64,000 nucleotides of DNA from the NCBI RefSeq assembly GCF_024199845.1, contig NZ_JANADO010000001.1, positions 2,232,001-2,296,000 of the forward strand. The letters are read 5' to 3'. Within the stretch, counting starts at the first letter, position 1. Each line of letters begins with the position of its first letter. The position numbers and the translations under genes were made by a program. The notes beneath the pieces were generated by a model. That model ran no database searches. It saw only the letters and a list, made by a program, of their open reading frames with translations, and was not told the DNA's origin. This stretch comes from Bradyrhizobium sp. CCGB12. GTDB lineage: Bacteria; Pseudomonadota; Alphaproteobacteria; Rhizobiales; Xanthobacteraceae. Shown in pieces: positions 54,061 to 63,382 of the stretch.

Positions 54061-55112
54061 TGTGCAAGTTCACTAATTCGCTGATCGAATCCGTTCCCAG
54101 CGTGGAGGATCCGATGCGCGACAACAGCTTCGACCGGACGATTGAGCGGAATTATCTTCAGAAGTGGCGGTTCCTGATCGCCGAGTATGAGGAGGTGAAG
54201 GCCGGGCGGTCGGCGACGTTCCGCCGGGTGGGAGACTTCTACAAGCACCACGGCACCTGCTCGCAGACCTTCCGGAAGTACTACAACCGCTACCTGCGGA
54301 GCGGCGCGGAGGCTGACCTGTTGCCGCAACGCCGCGGACCGAAGTGGCGCGAGCGCCGCGAGCCGCAAGGCATCGAGGCGGAGATCGTTGCTTGCCGAAC
54401 GCGCGGCATGAACCGGTACGAGGTCCACGCTGCCTTGCGCGAACGGCGAGATACGGTACCGTCGCTCTCGACCATCTACCGGGTCTTCAAACGCAATCAG
54501 CTCAACCGCCGCACCCCGACGATGCGCGAGGAGAAACGTCGTATTATCAAGGACAAGATCGGCGAGCTCGGCCATGTCGACCTGCACCAGCTGTCCCGCG
54601 ACATGTTCCTGGCGCCCCCCTCAAGCCCCGCCTTTATCGTCAGCCTGGTCGACAGTTGCTCGCGCCTGGCCTGGGCCGAGGTGCTGACTTCAAAAAAGGC
54701 CCTGCCGGTCATGTTTAAGACCTTGAAGATGATCAACACGCTCAACGTCACCTATGGGATCCAGTTTGCCGAGATCCTGTCCGACAACGGCGCGGAGTTC
54801 GCATCCCGCAACACGCCTGAAGAGCATCCCTTCGAGGCCATGCTGATCGAGCTCGGCATCAAGCATCGCTACACCAGACCCTACCGGCCGCAGACCAACG
54901 GCAAGGTCGAACGCTTCTGGCGAACCCTGGACGACGACGTCATCGAAGGCGCAACCTTCGATAACCTAGACCACTTCGCCAACGAGCTGTTCGAGTACGT
55001 GATCTACTACAATAACTTCAGGCCCCATCAGGCCCTCGGCGGCAAGACACCGAAGGAATTTGCCGAGGCCCAGACCTAAACCATTCGATCAGCGAATTAG
55101 TGAACTTGCACA
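54061..55112 (+). mobile_element. Complete IS481-family insertion sequence
   Basis: 1052 bp bounded by 30-bp perfect terminal inverted repeats (left 54061-54090, right 55083-55112) beginning TGTGCAAGTTCACTAATTCG. It is flanked by a 5-bp direct repeat ATTGC (54056-54060 and 55113-55117). One intact DDE transposase gene fills it. Perfect ends, an intact gene and intact duplication imply recent insertion. IS481 family from TGT...ACA ends and transposase type. Confidence 0.92.
54114..55079 (+). CDS. IS481-family DDE transposase
   Basis: 321 residues from ATG 54114 (GGAGGATCCG upstream). N-terminal HTH region (FRRVGDFYKHHGTCSQTFRKYYNRYL, RYEVHAALRERRDTVPSLSTIYRVFKR). The integrase core has D in GHVDLHQLS, D in FAEILSDNGAEFASRN and E in KHRYTRPYRPQTNGKVERFWRTLDDD, so DDE is complete. 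Ends with the integrase-type tail YNNFRPHQALGGKTPKEF. An upstream frame from 53841 overlaps the host gene and is an artefact. Stop falls 3 bp before the right terminal repeat. Confidence 0.93.
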   Translation: MRDNSFDRTIERNYLQKWRFLIAEYEEVKAGRSATFRRVGDFYKHHGTCSQTFRKYYNRYLRSGAEADLLPQRRGPKWRERREPQGIEAEIVACRTRGMNRYEVHAALRERRDTVPSLSTIYRVFKRNQLNRRTPTMREEKRRIIKDKIGELGHVDLHQLSRDMFLAPPSSPAFIVSLVDSCSRLAWAEVLTSKKALPVMFKTLKMINTLNVTYGIQFAEILSDNGAEFASRNTPEEHPFEAMLIELGIKHRYTRPYRPQTNGKVERFWRTLDDDVIEGATFDNLDHFANELFEYVIYYNNFRPHQALGGKTPKEFAEAQT

Positions 55113-55188
55113 ATTGCGAGCGCAGCGAAGCAATCCAGAATCCCGCCGCGGAAAGACTCTGGATTGCTTCGCTGTGCTCGCAATGACG

Positions 55189-55603
55189 AATTTGGGTAAC
55201 GCATCGCTCTTTCAATTGTCTTTCCAGATAGCAGACGCGCGTTCGCGCTCCCACGTGCGTTCGCCTGAGCCTTGCTTCGTTCACGCGCCAGGCATTCGGA
55301 CGAATAAACCAATCAGTAGGAATTGGTCCGAGCCGATTTTTGCGGCTCTGATTTGTTCTTTGAGAACGAAGTGGAGTCAGATGTAGAACGAAAGCTGACG
55401 GCGCCCGAATGCGGTTGAATCGTCTGGCGCCAGCCTCAAACGGCTCGCTCCGTCCGCCGCGTGTGAGAGGCGATGGGCAGCGCAAGAGCTCTGCCCACCC
55501 TGTCGGCGCAATTTGCATTGCGTCGCACAATCGCAGCGTTGGTCTCAGGCTGCATTGAGGTTCGACAGACGCACACCATATGCTCTGCAAGGGAGCCCGT
55601 GCC
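55189..55603. other. Intergenic region downstream of the insertion sequence
   Basis: No gene is supported. It holds a degenerate piece of the GGGTGGGC repeat class (GATGGGCAGCGCAAGAGCTCTGCCCACCCTGTCGG near 55470-55505, inner part inverted). The last 100 bp before the NfeD-like gene probably contain its promoter; no box is clear. Confidence 0.45.
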
Positions 55604-56986
55604 GTGCAGACCATGAAGGCGGCCCTTGTTGCGGCGATTGGCGTCGTGGCTTTGATCTGCTGTCTCCTTCCCGGCTCAGCGGATGAGAGGAGCCGTGTTG
55701 CTCTGATCATTTCGATCGACGGGGCCGTCGGTCCTGCGGCGGCCAGCTACGTGAAGGAGGCCTTGGCCAAGGCGAGCGAACAGCGTGCCGAGGTCGTGGT
55801 TCTCAGAATGAACACGCCGGGCGGTCTCAATTCCAGCATGCGCGAGATCATTGCGGATGTGCTCGCCTCGCCCATCCCTGTCGTCGGTTACGTCGCTCCT
55901 TCCGGCGCCCACGCGGCGAGCGCGGGGACCTATATCCTTTATGCGACCCACATCGCGGCGATGGCGCCAGGCACCAATATTGGTGCCGCGACGCCGGTGC
56001 AGATTGGCGGGCCGCTGCCGGGGCTGCCGAGCGGGACACCGGACAAGGACGGCAAGGACAAGAGCGATCAGCCGAAGGATGCAATGACGGCAAAGGCGAC
56101 CAACGATGCGGTTGCTTTCATCCGCAGCCTTGCGGAGCTGCGCAGCCGCAATGCGGACTGGGCGGAGAAGGCGGTCCGTGAGGCTGCCACGCTCTCTGCC
56201 AACGGCGCGCTACAGGCTCATGCCATCGATCTTGTCGCGCGCGATCAGGCTGAATTGCTGAGGCAGCTCGATGGCCGCATGGTGGAGGTTGCAGACGGCA
56301 AGACGCAACGACTGGCGACAAGGGATGCTGTCGTCGAAGCCATCGAGCCCGGATGGATATCCCGCTTCCTTGCGGTCATCACTGACCCGAACGTCGCGTT
56401 CATTCTCCTGATGATCGGCATCTATGGCCTGATCTTCGAGTTCATGTCTCCGGGTGCCGTCGCCCCCGGCGTCGTCGGCGCGATCTGCCTCCTGATCGGC
56501 CTCTATGCACTCAATTTGCTGCCGATCAATTATGCCGGCCTCGCCTTGATGTTGATGGGACTCGTGCTTCTCACCGTCGAAGCATTCAACCCAACCGTGG
56601 TGATCGGTCTGGGAGGGATCGTCGCTTTCGTGCTGGGAGCACTGATGCTTTTCAGGGGCGAGGCGCCCGGTTATCACCTCTCGTGGTGGGTGATCGGCAT
56701 CACAGCGGCGGCGTTCGCCGGCCTTGCTCTCTTCGTGCTTGGTTCGCTGCGGCGCGTCGGCAGTGCTCCTGCACTGGTCGGCGTGCAGGCCATGCAAGGC
56801 TTGCCCGCCGAGATTCTCGACTGGAATGGGAACGAAGGTCATGTCTTCACCCATGGTGAGCGCTGGCAGGCGCGCGGCGCTGAAACCTTCAAGCCCGGAG
56901 AGACGGTCGAAGTCGCTGACGTCATCGACCTGACGCTGCTGATACGGCGCGCACCAGCCCGAACGGGCGAGGGAGGTACATCATGA
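55604..56986 (+). CDS. NfeD-type membrane serine protease (ClpP-class)
   Basis: 460 residues. GTG 55604 is preferred by its GGGAG at eight bases; ATG 55613 or 55580 are alternatives. A signal/anchor ([21 protein letters not shown]) precedes a ClpP-like protease domain: [70 protein letters not shown] with the nucleophile Ser in SGAHAASAG, and the Lys region [17 protein letters not shown]. Then five membrane helices (about 265-395) and a soluble C-terminal OB fold ([14 protein letters not shown]). It cleaves stomatin-type partners; the next gene encodes one. Confidence 0.9.
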   Translation: MQTMKAALVAAIGVVALICCLLPGSADERSRVALIISIDGAVGPAAASYVKEALAKASEQRAEVVVLRMNTPGGLNSSMREIIADVLASPIPVVGYVAPSGAHAASAGTYILYATHIAAMAPGTNIGAATPVQIGGPLPGLPSGTPDKDGKDKSDQPKDAMTAKATNDAVAFIRSLAELRSRNADWAEKAVREAATLSANGALQAHAIDLVARDQAELLRQLDGRMVEVADGKTQRLATRDAVVEAIEPGWISRFLAVITDPNVAFILLMIGIYGLIFEFMSPGAVAPGVVGAICLLIGLYALNLLPINYAGLALMLMGLVLLTVEAFNPTVVIGLGGIVAFVLGALMLFRGEAPGYHLSWWVIGITAAAFAGLALFVLGSLRRVGSAPALVGVQAMQGLPAEILDWNGNEGHVFTHGERWQARGAETFKPGETVEVADVIDLTLLIRRAPARTGEGGTS

Positions 56987-57744
56987 TGCTGGAATATATG
57001 ACGTATGCGGCGCTTGCGCTGCTTGTCATCATGTTTCTGTCCCAGGCTATCCGAATCCTGCGTGAATACGAGCGAGGCGTCATCTTTACGCTTGGCCGGT
57101 TCACCGGCGTGAAGGGCCCGGGCCTCATCCTCCTCGTTCCGATCGTGCAGCAACTCGTCAAGGTCGATCTGCGGGTGATGGTGCAGGTCGTGCCGCCGCA
57201 GGACGTGATTTCGCGGGACAACGTGTCCGTCAAGGTCAATGCCGTCCTCTACTTCCGCATCGTCGATCCCGAGCGCGCCATCATCAAGGTCGGCGACTAC
57301 ATGGCCGCGACCAGCCAGCTCGCCCAGACCACGCTACGGTCAGTGCTGGGCAAGCACGAGCTCGACGAGATGCTTGCAGAGCGCGACAGGTTGAACGCGG
57401 ATATCCAGGAGATCCTCGACAAGCAGACTGACGTCTGGGGCATCAAGGTCACCGGCATAGAGATCAAGGACGTCGATATCAACGAAACCATGGTTCGCGC
57501 GATTGCCAAACAGGCCGAGGCGGAGCGCTTGCGGCGGGCCAAGGTGATCAATGCGATGGGCGAGCAGCAGGCTGCCGAAAAGCTCGTCGAGGCCGGCCGA
57601 ATTCTTGCGCAGGAGCCTCAGGCCATGCAGCTTCGTTATTTCGCGGCTCTGCACGACATCGCGGGCGAACGTTCTTCGACCGTCGTGTTTCCACTGCCGA
57701 CGGGCTTGCTCGACCATTTCATGCCGCGGCGTGACAACCCGTAG
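56983..57744 (+). CDS. Slipin/stomatin-like SPFH protein
   Basis: 253 residues. One N-terminal membrane segment ([19 protein letters not shown]) then the SPFH domain: [96 protein letters not shown]. The C-terminal helix ([24 protein letters not shown]) is the coiled-coil oligomerisation part. Overlaps the NfeD gene by 4 bp (ATGA), a conserved operon organising membrane microdomains. Confidence 0.93.
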   Translation: MMLEYMTYAALALLVIMFLSQAIRILREYERGVIFTLGRFTGVKGPGLILLVPIVQQLVKVDLRVMVQVVPPQDVISRDNVSVKVNAVLYFRIVDPERAIIKVGDYMAATSQLAQTTLRSVLGKHELDEMLAERDRLNADIQEILDKQTDVWGIKVTGIEIKDVDINETMVRAIAKQAEAERLRRAKVINAMGEQQAAEKLVEAGRILAQEPQAMQLRYFAALHDIAGERSSTVVFPLPTGLLDHFMPRRDNP

Positions 57745-57825
57745 CCACAAGCGGCAGGATGACCCATCTTCGGCCTCAATGGGCGTATCGAATGTCGATC
57801 CCTACTTAAACGGGAGGACAATTCG

Positions 57826-58962
57826 ATGACGACGCCTACCGCCAGTGCCGCCGGTCGCCGCCAAAGCTGGATTTCAATGCTTACCATTCCCCTGTTCGCC
57901 CTTACACTTTGGGCTTGCGGGGGCGTAGCCGTGCAGGCCGCAGAACCGGGCAAGGACGCGCCGGCCGCCGGCCTGCCCCGCATCCTCGTGCTGGCGACGG
58001 GTGGTACCATCGCCGGCCAGGCCGACCCGCGCGCGACGGGCGCCTACAAATCCGCCCAGATCACGGGCGAGCAGCTGATGCAGTCGGTGCCGGGCCTTGA
58101 CAAGGTCGCAAAGCTGAACGCCGAGCAGATTTCGTCGATCGGGTCGCAGGACATGAACGACAAGGTCTGGTTTGCGCTGGCCCGTCGCATCCAGGAGGCC
58201 TTCGACAAGAACGAAGCCGATGGCATCATCATCACCCACGGCACCGATACGCTCGAGGAGACCGCGTTCTTTCTCGACAACGTGGTGCGCGGCGACAAGC
58301 CGGTGGTGATCGTCGGCTCGATGCGCCCGGCCACGGCCGTGAGCGCGGACGGCCCCGGCAATCTCTATGAAGCGGTGCAGGTGGCCGCCGATCCCCGCTC
58401 GCGCGGGCGAGGCGTGATGGCCGTGCTGAACGACAAGATCCAAGGCGCCCGCTCGGTCACCAAGACCAACACCACAAGCATTGAGACGTTCAGCTCGCCC
58501 AATGACGGGCCGATCGGCTATGTCGACACCGCCGGCGGCATCCGGTTCATGACCCAGGCCGCCGGCTTCAAGCGCGCGACCTATCAGCTGCCTGCCGGCG
58601 AGCAATTGCCGCGCGTCGCGATCGTCTACTCGCACGCCAACATGGATGCCGTTCCGATCGAGGACGCCATTTCGCACGGCGCCAAGGGCATCGTGCTGGC
58701 CGGCGTCGGCGACGGCAACACGTCGAAGGCGGCGCTCGATGCGCTCGAAGCGGCGGCGAAGAAGGGCATCATTGTCGTCCGGTCCACGCGCGTGAGGTCC
58801 GGCTTCGTCACCCGGAACGTCGAGGTCGATGACGACAAGAACGGGTTCGTCGTGTCCGAGGACCTCAATCCCCAGAAGGCGCGCGTTCTCACCCAATTGC
58901 TGATCGCGAGCGGCGTGACGGCGCCGGCCGAACTGCAGAAGGCTTTTACGGCGACGTGGTGA
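57826..58962 (+). CDS. Periplasmic type II L-asparaginase
   Basis: Hydrolyses L-asparagine to aspartate and ammonia. 378 residues. N-terminal signal (ISMLTIPLFALTLWACGGVAVQAAE); Cys in LWAC could be a lipidation site but position -2 is Trp. Active-site threonines are in ILVLATGGTIAGQ and IIITHGTDTLEETAFFL; also VIVGSMRPATAVSADGPGNLYEAV and SHANMDAVPIEDAI. Type II by signal and the tyrosine-loop region (GAYKSAQITGEQLM). Separated from the slipin gene by 81 bp. Confidence 0.93.
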   Translation: MTTPTASAAGRRQSWISMLTIPLFALTLWACGGVAVQAAEPGKDAPAAGLPRILVLATGGTIAGQADPRATGAYKSAQITGEQLMQSVPGLDKVAKLNAEQISSIGSQDMNDKVWFALARRIQEAFDKNEADGIIITHGTDTLEETAFFLDNVVRGDKPVVIVGSMRPATAVSADGPGNLYEAVQVAADPRSRGRGVMAVLNDKIQGARSVTKTNTTSIETFSSPNDGPIGYVDTAGGIRFMTQAAGFKRATYQLPAGEQLPRVAIVYSHANMDAVPIEDAISHGAKGIVLAGVGDGNTSKAALDALEAAAKKGIIVVRSTRVRSGFVTRNVEVDDDKNGFVVSEDLNPQKARVLTQLLIASGVTAPAELQKAFTATW

Positions 58963-58977
58963 TGAGGAAGTCGTTTG

Positions 58978-59093
58978 GTAGGGTGGGTTAGCCGAAGGCG
59001 TAACCCACCACTGTTCATATTCGGAGAGACAGAAGAGGTGGGTTACGCCGTGCAAATGCGCTTCGCGCATCTGCATGGCTAACCCACCCTACA
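58978..59093. repeat. Dispersed palindromic repeat, GTAGGGTGGGTTAG variant
   Basis: TAGGGTGGGTTAGCC on the left and GGCTAACCCACCCTA on the right, inner GGCGTAACCCACC / GGTGGGTTACGCC and GCGCTTCGCGC hairpin. It is a sequence variant of the class at 31282 and 39928. Between the convergent asparaginase and glnA genes. Confidence 0.85.
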
Positions 59094-59106
59094 ATCCCCC
59101 AAAGCG

Positions 59107-59134
59107 AAAAGGCGCCCCTTTCGGAGCGCCTTTT
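59107..59134 (-). terminator. Bidirectional Rho-independent terminator by glnA
   Basis: AAAAGGCGC / GCGCCTTTT stem with CCCTTTCGGA loop; T runs on both sides. 25 bases after the glnA stop on the minus strand; may also stop readthrough from the asparaginase side. Confidence 0.8.
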
Positions 59135-59159
59135 GCTTGTCTCGTCCTGTTCGAGCGAC

Positions 59160-60569
59160 TTAGCCCGAATAGTACATCTCGAACTCGACCGGGTGCGGGG
59201 TCATCTCGAAGCGCTCGACCTCGGTCATCTTCAGTTCGATATAGCTGTCGATGAAGTCGTCGTCGAACACGCCGCCGGCCTTGAGGAAGGCGCGGTCCTT
59301 GTCGAGGTTTTCGAGCGCCTCGCGGAGCGAGCCGCACACCGTCGGGATCTGCTTCAGCTCTTCCTTCGGCAGATCGTAGAGATCCTTGTCCATCGCCGGA
59401 CCCGGATCGATCTTGTTCTTGATGCCGTCGAGGCCGGCCATCAGCATCGCGGCGAAGCCGAGATAGGGATTGGCCATCGGATCGGGGAAGCGCACCTCGA
59501 CACGCTTGGCCTTCGGCGACGCGGTGTAGGGGATGCGGCAGGAGGCCGAGCGGTTGCGCGCGGAGTAGGCGAGCAGCACGGGCGCCTCATAGCCCGGCAC
59601 CAGACGCTTGTAGGAGTTGGTCGAGGGGTTGGTGAAGGCGTTGATCGCCTTGGCGTGCTTGATGATGCCGCCGATGTAATGGAGGCAGGTCTCCGACAGG
59701 TCGGCGTATTTGTTGCCGGCGAACACCGGCTTGCCGTCCTTCCAGATCGACTGGTGCACGTGCATGCCCGAGCCGTTGTCGCCGTAGATCGGCTTCGGCA
59801 TGAAGGTGGCGGTCTTGCCGTAGATATGCGCGACCTGGTGGATGCAGTACTTGTAGATCTGCATGTGGTCGGCCATCAGCGTCAGCGTGTCGAACTTCAT
59901 GCCGAGCTCGTGCTGGGCAGAAGCGACTTCGTGGTGGTGCTTCTCGACCTTGACGCCCATCTTGGCCATGGCGCCGAGCATTTCCGAGCGCATGTCCTGC
60001 ACGGAGTCCTGCGGCGGCACCGGGAAGTAGCCGCCCTTGGTTCGGATGCGGTGGCCGAGATTGCCGCCCTCATATTCGGTGTCGGAGTTGGTCGGCAGCT
60101 CCGAGGAATCGAGCCGGAAACCGGTGTTGTAGGGGGTAGCGGAGAAGCGCACGTCGTCGAACACGAAGAACTCGGCCTCGGGGCCGACAAACACGCTATC
60201 GCCAACGCCCATCGACTTCACCATGGCCTCGGCCTTCTTGGCGATGCCACGGGGGTCGCGGTTGTAGGGCTCGCCGGTGGTCGGCTCGAGCACGTCGCAG
60301 GTGATGACCATCGTGGTCTCGGCGAAGAACGGATCGATCGTCGCGGTCACCGGATCGGGCATCAGACACATGTCGGACTCGTTGATCGCCTTCCATCCGG
60401 CGATCGAGGAACCGTCGAACATCGTCCCTTCGGCGAAAATGTCCTCATCGATCATGCTGACGTCGAACGTGACGTGCTGCCACTTGCCGCGCGGATCGGT
60501 GAAGCGCAGGTCGACGTATTTGACGTCGTTGTCCTTGATCGATTTCAGGACGTCTTTGGCGGTCTTCAT
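59160..60569 (-). CDS. glnA: Glutamine synthetase type I (GSI)
   Basis: ATP-dependent ligation of ammonia to glutamate. 469 aa. N-terminal [20 protein letters not shown], metal/ATP motifs [42 protein letters not shown] and [10 protein letters not shown]. The adenylylation region [16 protein letters not shown] with Tyr is present, so it is probably regulated by GlnE. It follows glnB by 152 bp on the same strand, the conserved glnB-glnA order of Rhizobiales. Confidence 0.97.
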   Translation of the reverse strand: MKTAKDVLKSIKDNDVKYVDLRFTDPRGKWQHVTFDVSMIDEDIFAEGTMFDGSSIAGWKAINESDMCLMPDPVTATIDPFFAETTMVITCDVLEPTTGEPYNRDPRGIAKKAEAMVKSMGVGDSVFVGPEAEFFVFDDVRFSATPYNTGFRLDSSELPTNSDTEYEGGNLGHRIRTKGGYFPVPPQDSVQDMRSEMLGAMAKMGVKVEKHHHEVASAQHELGMKFDTLTLMADHMQIYKYCIHQVAHIYGKTATFMPKPIYGDNGSGMHVHQSIWKDGKPVFAGNKYADLSETCLHYIGGIIKHAKAINAFTNPSTNSYKRLVPGYEAPVLLAYSARNRSASCRIPYTASPKAKRVEVRFPDPMANPYLGFAAMLMAGLDGIKNKIDPGPAMDKDLYDLPKEELKQIPTVCGSLREALENLDKDRAFLKAGGVFDDDFIDSYIELKMTEVERFEMTPHPVEFEMYYSG

Positions 60570-60721
60570 GCATACCCCTTTTGGCTCTGCGGGTCGGTTT
60601 CCAGATGAGCAAAATTATTCTCGCTTTGGGCGAGTTTTGCGCGACCGCACAAACGAAATCAGGCCGCCGAAGCAGCCTTATTTCTTGTCAGAGTGTCGCA
60701 AAATGCGGGATAGCACCCGGC

Positions 60722-61117
<396 letters not shown>

Positions 61118-61231
61118 TTAACGCATGATCTTGTCTTCGCTATACCGGGGATGCCTGACCAGCCCGGCGGCGGCCGGCCACACCCTGATAAATGCCAGTG
61201 AGCACGACGAACCGAAGCGGCTTCCTCGAAA

Positions 61232-61246
61232 GCAGGGTCTATGCCA
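61232..61246 (-). promoter_or_regulatory. Sigma-54 (-24/-12) promoter-like site upstream of glnB
   Basis: On the minus strand TGGCATAGACCCTGC matches the -24 GG / -12 GC pattern (TGGCAC N5 TTGC) with exact 10-base spacing: GG at 61244-61245, GC at 61232-61233. Transcription would start near 61220, 160 bp before glnB. Bradyrhizobium glnB is known to have tandem promoters, one NtrC dependent. The remaining gap up to 61441 shows no gene; no convincing NtrC box was found. Confidence 0.65.
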
Positions 61247-61441
61247 AGTTGCAAATGCCCTGATTATAGGAGCGTTATCAGCCTTTTAACGAGCATCTCT
61301 GATAGGTGGTGCCGACCAACACAAAATACCGAAGACTACGAAATAGGCAAACGGTTCAATATGTGTGCAGATCGATGTTCCTCAGGGGTGGATCGGCACG
61401 GAATGTGCCCGTTGTAAAGGCGTTCGGACCAGGGAAGTGGC

Positions 61442-62941
61442 ATGGAAGTTCTGACCAACGCGGAAATGCAGCGGGCCGACCAGCTCAGCATTGCGGCCGG
61501 CACGCCCGGTTTCAAGCTGATGCTGAGCGCGGGCCAGGCGGTCGCCGAGGCCGCCAATGCGCTGGTGGAGGAGGGGCCGATCCTGATCGTGGCCGGCCCC
61601 GGCAACAATGGCGGCGACGGTTTCGTCGCAGCCGCCGAGCTCGCCGCCCAGGGCCGCGAGGTCTCGGTGATCCTGATGTGCGAGCGCGACCAGCTCCAGG
61701 GAGATGCCGCCTCGGCCGCGCGCGGCTGGAAGCATCCGGTGCTGCCGTTCAATCCGCAGGCGATCGGAAGACCTGTGCTGATCATCGATGCGCTGTTCGG
61801 CGCGGGCCTCAGCCGTCCCGTCGACGACGAGGCGCGCGCAATGATCGAGGCGATCAACGCCAACGGCGCGCCGGTGCTGGCCATCGACCTGCCGAGTGGA
61901 ATCAACGGCACCAGCGCGGCCGTGATGGGCGTTGCGGTGAATGCCGGCGAGACCGTCACCTTCTTCCGCAAGAAGCCGGCGCATCTCTTGCTGCCAGGCC
62001 GCATGCATTGCGGCCGCGTGCGCGTCGCCGATATCGGCATCGACGCCGGCGTGCTGGACGAGATCGCCCCACAGACCTTCGAGAACGATCCGGATTTTTG
62101 GGGCGCCGCCTTTCCGGTGCCGCGCATCGACGGCCACAAATTCGCGCGAGGCCACGTGCTGGCGGTCTCCGGTGACGCGGCCGCGACGGGAGCTGCGCGA
62201 CTCGCCGCGCGCGGGGCGCTGCGCTCCGGCGCGGGCCTTGTGACGCTGGCGAGCCCGCGCGATGCGCTCGCGATCAACGCGGGTGCGCTGACCGCGGTCA
62301 TGGTCCGCCCGGTCGATACCGCGGTCGAGTTCGGCGAGCTGCTCGGCGACAAGCGCTATAATACCTGCATCATCGGCCCCGGCGCGGGCGTTGGCGAGCG
62401 CACCTGTGACATGGTCCACACCGCACTGACGGCGCAGCGCCACCTGGTGCTGGATGCGGACGCGCTGACGAGCTTTGCCGCAAATCCCGAGCGGCTGTTC
62501 GAATCGATCAAATCCTCGCAGGACAATGCGGTGGTGCTGACGCCGCACGAGGGCGAGTTTCCGCGCCTTTTCTCCGACCTCAGCAACAAGAATCCGCACC
62601 GCTCGAAGCTCGAGCGCGTGCGTGCCGCCGCCGAGCGTTGCGGCGCCGTCGTGCTGCTGAAGGGCCCGGATACCACCATCGCCGCCCCCGACGGCCGCGC
62701 CACCATCGCCGCCAACGCGCCGCCCTGGCTGGCGACAGCCGGCGCCGGTGACGTGCTCGCCGGCATCATCGCAGGGCTTCTGGCACAGGGCGTGCCGGCC
62801 TTCGAAGCCGCCGGCATCGGCGTGTGGATGCATGGCGAGGCGGCAAGCGAAGCGGGCCCCGGGCTGATCGCGGAGGATCTCACCGAGACACTGCCGGCCG
62901 TGCATCGGCGAATCTACGATGTCCTCGGGGTGGAGTTTTAG
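61442..62941 (+). CDS. nnr: Bifunctional NAD(P)HX epimerase/dehydratase
   Basis: Repairs hydrated NADH/NADPH. 499 aa: N-terminal epimerase (YjeF_N, about 1-215: EVLTNAEMQRADQLSIAAG, VAGPGNNGGDGFVAAAELAAQG, VLAIDLPSGINGTSA) and C-terminal ADP-dependent dehydratase (CARKD, about 225-499: GHVLAVSGDAAATGAARLAARGALRSGAGL, IGPGAGVG, DADALTSFA, LTPHEGEFPRLF, ATAGAGDVLAGIIAGLLAQG). All ligand motifs are present. Its stop shares one base with the next gene's GTG. Confidence 0.96.
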   Translation: MEVLTNAEMQRADQLSIAAGTPGFKLMLSAGQAVAEAANALVEEGPILIVAGPGNNGGDGFVAAAELAAQGREVSVILMCERDQLQGDAASAARGWKHPVLPFNPQAIGRPVLIIDALFGAGLSRPVDDEARAMIEAINANGAPVLAIDLPSGINGTSAAVMGVAVNAGETVTFFRKKPAHLLLPGRMHCGRVRVADIGIDAGVLDEIAPQTFENDPDFWGAAFPVPRIDGHKFARGHVLAVSGDAAATGAARLAARGALRSGAGLVTLASPRDALAINAGALTAVMVRPVDTAVEFGELLGDKRYNTCIIGPGAGVGERTCDMVHTALTAQRHLVLDADALTSFAANPERLFESIKSSQDNAVVLTPHEGEFPRLFSDLSNKNPHRSKLERVRAAAERCGAVVLLKGPDTTIAAPDGRATIAANAPPWLATAGAGDVLAGIIAGLLAQGVPAFEAAGIGVWMHGEAASEAGPGLIAEDLTETLPAVHRRIYDVLGVEF

Positions 62942-63378
62942 TGCTCAGGCAGCTCGCGCTCACTGACATGGGCGCGGCCGCGCAGGTCCATCGGATTGCG
63001 TTCGACCGGGCGATGCCGTGGCTCGTTGGGTTGCATACGCCGGACGAGGACCGCTGGTTCTACCGCGAGCGTGTCTTTCTGACGTGCCGCGTGTGGGGAC
63101 ACTTCGAGGCCGAAGTGTTGAGTGGGATCATCGCGTTCCGTGAGGGCTGGATCGAGCAGCTTTATGTGCTTCCCACAGCGCAGGGGCGCGGCGTCGGCAC
63201 CGGACTTCTCGACGTCGCCAAAGGGGCCTGCGACCGGCTTGAGCTCTGGACTTTCCAGCGCAACGCGCGGGCGCGGCGCTTCTATGAAGCGCAGGACTTC
63301 GCACAGGTCGAGCAGACCGACGGCGCGCGGAACGAAGAGAAAGAGCCCGACATTCGCTACCTCTGGACGCGCCAATAG
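62941..63378 (+). CDS. GNAT-family N-acetyltransferase
   Basis: 145 residues from GTG 62941, with GGAG six bases before it and a 1-base overlap with nnr, so the two are cotranscribed. The GNAT acetyl-CoA motif is EQLYVLPTAQGRGVGTGLLDVAKGA (Q/RxxGxG/A as QGRGVG), followed by LELWTFQRNARARRFYEAQDF. Substrate unknown; small-molecule or protein acetylation. The longer upstream frame is inside nnr. Confidence 0.88.
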   Translation: MLRQLALTDMGAAAQVHRIAFDRAMPWLVGLHTPDEDRWFYRERVFLTCRVWGHFEAEVLSGIIAFREGWIEQLYVLPTAQGRGVGTGLLDVAKGACDRLELWTFQRNARARRFYEAQDFAQVEQTDGARNEEKEPDIRYLWTRQ

Positions 63379-63382
63379 GCGC

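Larger units (their letters stand above)
54053..55188. repeat. Palindromic repeat (GTCATTGCGAG class, copy 3) split by an insertion sequence
   Basis: The left 8 bases, GTCATTGC, are at 54053-54060; the rest, starting ATTGCGAG and including GAAGCAATCCAGAATC, CTGGATTGCTTCG and ending CTCGCAATGACG, is at 55113-55188. Joining them restores the same repeat seen at 6988 and 46457. Confidence 0.85.

Noticed and set aside
55060..55386. 108-residue frame after the insertion sequence
   Set aside because: Begins in the transposase tail and runs through the palindromic repeat; not a gene.
59133..60608. 491-residue open frame antisense to glnA
   Set aside because: Shadow of glnA: Val/His/Leu-rich, no motif, no ribosome site.
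61300..61320. GGTGGTGCCGACCAAC as an NtrC box
   Set aside because: Only a short TGGT/ACCA palindrome; does not match the TGCACC-N5-GGTGCA pattern.
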